Shown here piece after piece: positions 31,627-34,789 of a stretch of 34,789 nucleotides of DNA. A model generated the notes under the pieces. The model was given only the letters and a program-made list of their open reading frames with translations, was not told where the DNA came from and searched no databases. The stretch covers positions 1 to 34,789 of the forward strand of contig SBFY01000188.1 in assembly GCA_006227085.1 (NCBI GenBank), given 5' to 3'. How positions within the stretch are numbered: position 1 is the stretch's first letter; the number at the start of each line of letters is the position of its first letter. The stretch comes from Gammaproteobacteria bacterium. GTDB lineage: Bacteria > Pseudomonadota > Gammaproteobacteria > Pseudomonadales > M0112. A program made the translations under genes and the position numbers.

Positions 31627-32475
31627 CTATTGGATCAATCGCAGTTCCTGCGCGATTTTTGCCAAGGCATGTCCGGATGCGCGCGGTTGTTTGAGAATGC
31701 GACGAACTTGCTTGAGATGGAAATGCACCGTTTCAGGTTCAACCCGCAAATCCCTGGCAACACTCTTGGCGGTTGCCGATGCACTGCGGGCAAAAATCCG
31801 CAACACATTAGCCTGCTTGTCTGTCAGCGTTAACCCATGCTCACCATCGACCGTGACGGATTTGATGCAGAAATCACAACCCAGCGTGTTATCGATGATG
31901 GCATCCATAATCACTGACAAGGCATACAAGCCCTTGTACACAGCATCCGTCACCTTGATTTCCGAGCGCCCCTCATTGGCACAGCTGATAAAAATGGCAT
32001 GGCTCTCGGAACCGAATGCGAAATAAACCCCATCATGCACACCATGCTGTTCAGCCAAGGCATACACCGAAAGGTACTTGTTTTTAAGGCTTTCATTAGT
32101 GGCCATGTCCAGGCTGGCCTGCAAGGCATCCCGCCAGGTGCCGTACCGCACCCGGCCATTCTCATGGCCCAACTGGCTCGCCAATAACACCGGGTCATGA
32201 TGGAAAAGTTTTTTCTCGCGGTAAGTTGCTTCCCAGTCTTTTGAGAAATTACTCATGGAATGACTGTAGGTGGCCAGTTTCAACTCGCCCAACAGATCCT
32301 CGCGCCAGAAAGTGAATCGCCCATAACGAAACCCCAACTGGTCAACCGCGCCGAAAAAGGCATCGCTGGCTCGCTGGATACAGCTCCGGCTCTGTTTCCC
32401 GCAATGACCCTGATGCAAGGGCAGCAAACTGACGATTCCCGCCAACGCGCCGTAATCAGGTCCCGGAGGATTCAT
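31627..32475 (-). CDS. luxR: LuxR-family acyl-homoserine-lactone receptor/regulator
   Basis: A 282-residue transcription factor. The N-terminal autoinducer-binding domain (about 40-190) has the family residues Trp81 and Tyr85 (SKDWEATYREK), Asp94-Pro95 (FHHDPVLL), Trp114 (YGTWRDAL) and a conserved glycine in HGVHDGVYF. The C-terminal LuxR HTH (about 215-282) reads LTLTDKQANVLRIFA...VEPETVHFHLKQVRRIL. The usual R-E-x-E of that helix is replaced by D-K-Q-A. It is divergent from the synthase gene, with 128 bp between and a lux-box-like dyad in that gap. The ribosome binding site is poor and the N-terminus is about 20 residues longer than in many relatives, so a non-ATG internal start is possible. 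Confidence 0.9.
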   Translation of the reverse strand: MNPPGPDYGALAGIVSLLPLHQGHCGKQSRSCIQRASDAFFGAVDQLGFRYGRFTFWREDLLGELKLATYSHSMSNFSKDWEATYREKKLFHHDPVLLASQLGHENGRVRYGTWRDALQASLDMATNESLKNKYLSVYALAEQHGVHDGVYFAFGSESHAIFISCANEGRSEIKVTDAVYKGLYALSVIMDAIIDNTLGCDFCIKSVTVDGEHGLTLTDKQANVLRIFARSASATAKSVARDLRVEPETVHFHLKQVRRILKQPRASGHALAKIAQELRLIQ

Positions 32476-32488
32476 GGCATGTCTCGCT

Positions 32489-32494
32489 TATATA
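32489..32494 (-). promoter_or_regulatory. Candidate -10 box of luxR
   Basis: TATATA on the minus strand lies 14 bp before the luxR ATG. The lux-box-like dyad is centred about 38-40 bp upstream of the implied start, so luxR may be autoregulated. No clear -35 is present. Confidence 0.35.
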
Positions 32495-32510
32495 GTTATT
32501 TTGACTAACA

Positions 32511-32530
32511 AACTACCAAACATGATAGTT
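32511..32530 (+). promoter_or_regulatory. lux-box-like operator between luxR and luxI
   Basis: AACTACCAAACATGATAGTT is a 20-bp imperfect dyad, with 7 of 10 half-site positions symmetric. It starts 93 bp upstream of the luxI ATG. Its length and placement match known LuxR-type operators, and it has a close second copy downstream of luxR. The -10 region it would serve (about 32551-32558) is weak, which fits dependence on an activator. Confidence 0.65.
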
Positions 32531-32603
32531 ACTGCAATGTTGCCTTGGTGGTGTCATTCATTGGGTTTAACCACATGACTCACAACCAACAAGGAGACAC
32601 CAA

Positions 32604-33269
32604 ATGAGCGCTAAACATTATAGTGTGATTATCAATGCCGCCCCAAGCATTAATCCGGAACTCATGACCCGCTTCGGTCAGCTTCGCTACCAGTGCTTTG
32701 ATGCCAATGACCCCAATGTGAACATGGATCATTTCCGTCGCACTGAACTGGATCACTTTGACCGGATGGATGACACAACCTGCATCATGGTGATCGCAAC
32801 GGAAAATAGCCGCCAGGAACTGGTCAGCGCCATGCGCCTGCGTCCAACCACCAGTGACTACGAACTGGAAATGGATTCCTATCGCTACCTGACCGAAGGC
32901 GTTTCCCTGCCGAAAAGCAGCACTATCATGGAAGGCAGTCGCTGGGTAGGTCGCAGCAGCCGCACCCCTGAAGGCATGGTCAGCACCGGCATGCTGATGA
33001 ATGCGCTATACCGCTACTGTCTTACACTCGGTGTAAAAAATATCATTGGAACCATCTCGACCAAAAGCGAGCACTGGCTAGGGAAACGTGCAGCCTCTGC
33101 GCAGCGGGAGAGCAACCCGTATTACTCGCAACGCGATGACCTGACTATCATGATTTCAAACATCGCCCTTGACCAAACCTTCCTCCACGCGGCCAACCAT
33201 TTACTGAACCAGGGCCTCGGTCATTTCGACATCACCGAGCTTGAACTGGCCACGAAAAAAGCCGCATAA
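32604..33269 (+). CDS. luxI: Acyl-homoserine-lactone synthase (LuxI family)
   Basis: A 221-residue GNAT-fold enzyme making an N-acyl-homoserine lactone from SAM and an acyl donor. Conserved residues are Arg28 and Phe32 (LRYQCF), the E-x-D-x-F-D triad E48/D50/D53 (ELDHFD), Arg78 (SAMRLRPT), and Glu110 and Arg113 (EGSRWVGR). The usual tryptophan after the LRxxVF motif is not seen; the segment DANDPNVNMDHFRR takes its place. The sequence is divergent, so the signal's acyl chain cannot be guessed. AAGGAGAC lies 7 bases before the ATG. It is divergent from luxR and convergent with the P450 gene across a shared terminator. Confidence 0.88.
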   Translation: MSAKHYSVIINAAPSINPELMTRFGQLRYQCFDANDPNVNMDHFRRTELDHFDRMDDTTCIMVIATENSRQELVSAMRLRPTTSDYELEMDSYRYLTEGVSLPKSSTIMEGSRWVGRSSRTPEGMVSTGMLMNALYRYCLTLGVKNIIGTISTKSEHWLGKRAASAQRESNPYYSQRDDLTIMISNIALDQTFLHAANHLLNQGLGHFDITELELATKKAA

Positions 33270-33275
33270 AAATAG

Positions 33276-33317
33276 CGGGAATAAAAAAACCGCCTGCGGG
33301 CGGTTTTTTTATTCCCG
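33276..33317. terminator. Bidirectional terminator between luxI and the P450 gene
   Basis: A perfect 19-bp stem: CGGGAAT, seven A, CCGCC, loop TGCG, GGCGG, seven T, ATTCCCG. A-run and T-run make it functional in both directions. It begins 7 bp after the luxI stop and ends 10 bp before the P450 stop. Confidence 0.95.
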
Positions 33318-33326
33318 GACCTTGGA

Positions 33327-34703
33327 TTAACGCAAGGCCAACTCGATCGGCATGTTGTCGGAAGGCTTCGGCAGCGGGAAGGTCTGCATGAACACATCCG
33401 GATCCTTGTGCTTCGCCACAAAGTCATACTTGAGCAGGAACTTGTGCAGGAAGCACTTGTACTCCATCTGCGAGAAATGCATGCCAATGCACTTGTGCGC
33501 ACCACCACCAAACGGGTGGAACTGGAAAGCATGCTTCTTGTGCTCGGAACGCTCGGGTGAGAAACGGTCCGGGTCGAACTTGAACGGCTCAGTCCAGTAT
33601 TCTTCCATCCAGTGGGTGAAGCGCGGCATGGTGAACACCATGGTATGCGCCGGCACTTTCACGCCCGCCATTTCCACTTCACGGATGGTACGGCGCGGCA
33701 CCGATGGCACCGACGGACGAATGCGCTGCACTTCATTGAACACTTGCTGCATGTACGGCACGCGGTCGAGGTCTTCGTAATCCAGCGTGTCCTTGCCGAG
33801 GGCCACGCATTCCTCATACAGCTTCTGCTTGATTTCGGGGTGACGCGCGAGGTAGTAAATCGTGTGCGTGATCGCTGCGGTGGTCGTGTCGTGTGCGGCA
33901 AACAACAGGAAGATCATCTGGTTGCGGATGTCTTCATCCGAGAAGTAATTGCCCTGCTCGTCTTTTTCACGACAGAAATGGCTCAGCATGTCCTTGCCAT
34001 CACCGGCGCGACGTTCCGGCACCAGCGCACCGATGCTGCTTTCGAGGAAATCACGCCCCTTCAAACCCTTGTGGTAGGCAAAACCCGGCAGGTTGATCGG
34101 CAGGATGTACATGATGCCATCCACGCAATCGATAAAGCCCTGGCTCAGCTTCTGCACCCGCTCGCCACGTTCCTGGATGCCGATGAACACCTCGGCTGCG
34201 ACTTCCAACAGCAGGTTCTTGATGTTCATGAAGAACTGGGTTTCCTGCCCGACGGAGGCCTGCCACTCATCCATGGCGCGGTCGTAAATACGGTTGATCT
34301 CTTTGGTGTAGTGCTTGAGCGATTCATTCTTGAAAGCGGTCTGGGCAATGCGGCGCTGGAACTTGTGGTGCTCGAAATCTTCCATGATCAGGCTGCCGCG
34401 GAAGAAGGTAGCGACCCGCTGGTGGAAGCCCATCTTGGAGGAAAAATCCTTGCCCGGATCCAGCATGATTTGCTGGGCCAGGTCCGGCCCAAGGCACAGC
34501 AGGCCCTTGGTGCCATAGGTGCTGACGCGGGAAATGGGGCCAAATTGCTTGTAGCGCTCCTGGGCGAAGGGCAGCGGGTCCTTCAGGTACTGGAAGCTGT
34601 GGCCAAAAAACGGCATACCCCAGTCACCCGGCAGGTGATCGAGCTTGGTGTTGTTCGGCTCGTGGATGTAATCGTCATAGTTGGTGACTTCAGGAGCGGC
34701 CAT
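33327..34703 (-). CDS. Cytochrome P450
   Basis: 458 residues. The haem-binding loop FHPFGGGAHKCIGMHF has the cysteine ligand at residue 405. The I-helix oxygen-activation motif is AAHDTTTAAI (about 264-273), the K-helix E-x-x-R is EVQR, and PRFTHWMEEYWTEPFKFDPDRFSPER is the typical PERF-like region. By eye the N-terminal LPGDWGMPFFGHSFQYLKDP and the overall layout resemble the CYP51/CYP26/CYP120 group, which acts on sterols or isoprenoids, but I cannot assign a family. No membrane anchor is present. The ATG ending at 34703 has AGAAGG 8 bases upstream; a frame 13 codons longer lacks one. Redox partners are not in the window. Confidence 0.94.
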   Translation of the reverse strand: MAAPEVTNYDDYIHEPNNTKLDHLPGDWGMPFFGHSFQYLKDPLPFAQERYKQFGPISRVSTYGTKGLLCLGPDLAQQIMLDPGKDFSSKMGFHQRVATFFRGSLIMEDFEHHKFQRRIAQTAFKNESLKHYTKEINRIYDRAMDEWQASVGQETQFFMNIKNLLLEVAAEVFIGIQERGERVQKLSQGFIDCVDGIMYILPINLPGFAYHKGLKGRDFLESSIGALVPERRAGDGKDMLSHFCREKDEQGNYFSDEDIRNQMIFLLFAAHDTTTAAITHTIYYLARHPEIKQKLYEECVALGKDTLDYEDLDRVPYMQQVFNEVQRIRPSVPSVPRRTIREVEMAGVKVPAHTMVFTMPRFTHWMEEYWTEPFKFDPDRFSPERSEHKKHAFQFHPFGGGAHKCIGMHFSQMEYKCFLHKFLLKYDFVAKHKDPDVFMQTFPLPKPSDNMPIELALR

Positions 34704-34750
34704 GGCAAACCTTCTGCTTGTTATTGTGGAAACCTGCCACATTAAAGCAC

Positions 34751-34774
34751 AAAGCCGGGAATTTGCCCGGCTTT
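34751..34774. terminator. Hairpin, possible terminator of a gene beyond the window
   Basis: AAAGCCGGG (34751-34759) pairs perfectly with CCCGGCTTT (34766-34774) around AATTTG. No long T-run follows on either strand, so the direction is uncertain; it lies upstream of the P450 gene and may end a neighbouring transcript. Confidence 0.5.
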
Positions 34775-34789
34775 GGGGGTTAAAACTGG

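Noticed and set aside
31564..31630. Plus-strand promoter reading from the second lux box toward luxR (antisense RNA)
   Set aside because: The dyad is nearly symmetric, but no -10-like hexamer lies at the proper distance on the plus strand, whereas the minus strand has TAGAAT exactly placed.
33612..34745. 377-codon plus-strand open frame opposite the P450 gene
   Set aside because: It covers the conserved P450 on the other strand and shows no recognisable protein features.
34704..34745. Lux box upstream of the P450 gene
   Set aside because: Only a weak TGTGG/CCACA pairing is present; no AACTACCA half-site was found.

Overview
The window looks like chromosomal DNA from a Gram-negative gammaproteobacterium. 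It has moderately high GC, dense genes with short or overlapping junctions, and typical proteobacterial genes (ygfZ, ung, rsuA, marC, a sigma32-type heat-shock promoter, a LuxI/LuxR pair). Several genes are better known from actinobacteria: coenzyme F420 biosynthesis, a DUF1214 protein, a sulfotransferase and a cytochrome P450. I cannot name the genus.

Layout. 1-693: 3' part of ygfZ. 694-1317: a gene-free stretch packed with hairpins. 1318-3497: ung, a truncated haemoglobin, a small membrane protein and rsuA. 3584-7188: a secreted DUF3604 metallo-protein overlapping a polytopic membrane protein. 7198-12762: a minus-strand F420 operon npdG-cofE-cofD-cofC-fbiC, with a divergent short-chain dehydrogenase at 12903-13679. 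13692-14633: a secreted RCC1-repeat protein. 14747-20037: lemA, an M48 protease, a CPA2-type antiporter, a tandem Usp and marC in one tight run. 20041-21249: an APC permease. 21351-21803: hsp20. 21902-27794: a lipoprotein followed by a 1736-residue RTX lipase-like protein. 28043-30406: a sulfotransferase/DUF1214 pair. 30476-31390: an orphan T2SS-F-domain protein. 31627-33269: divergent luxR and luxI. 33327-34703: a cytochrome P450.

The F420 operon has every recognised step for the deazaflavin (fused CofG/CofH), the phospho-acyl side chain (CofC, CofD), glutamylation (CofE) and F420 reduction by NADPH (NpdG). It lacks the FMN-reductase half of mycobacterial FbiB, so the chemistry of the side chain is open.

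The most unusual signal is in the quorum-sensing locus. A 20-bp lux-box-like dyad in the luxR/luxI intergenic region recurs, 16 of 20 bases identical, just downstream of luxR. There it sits 42.5 bp upstream of the start expected from a TAGAAT -10 box, and an intrinsic terminator follows within about 70 nt. This would make a short LuxR-controlled RNA. Its terminator loop is complementary to the Shine-Dalgarno sequence of luxI, which suggests an undescribed feedback RNA. This is inference from sequence only.
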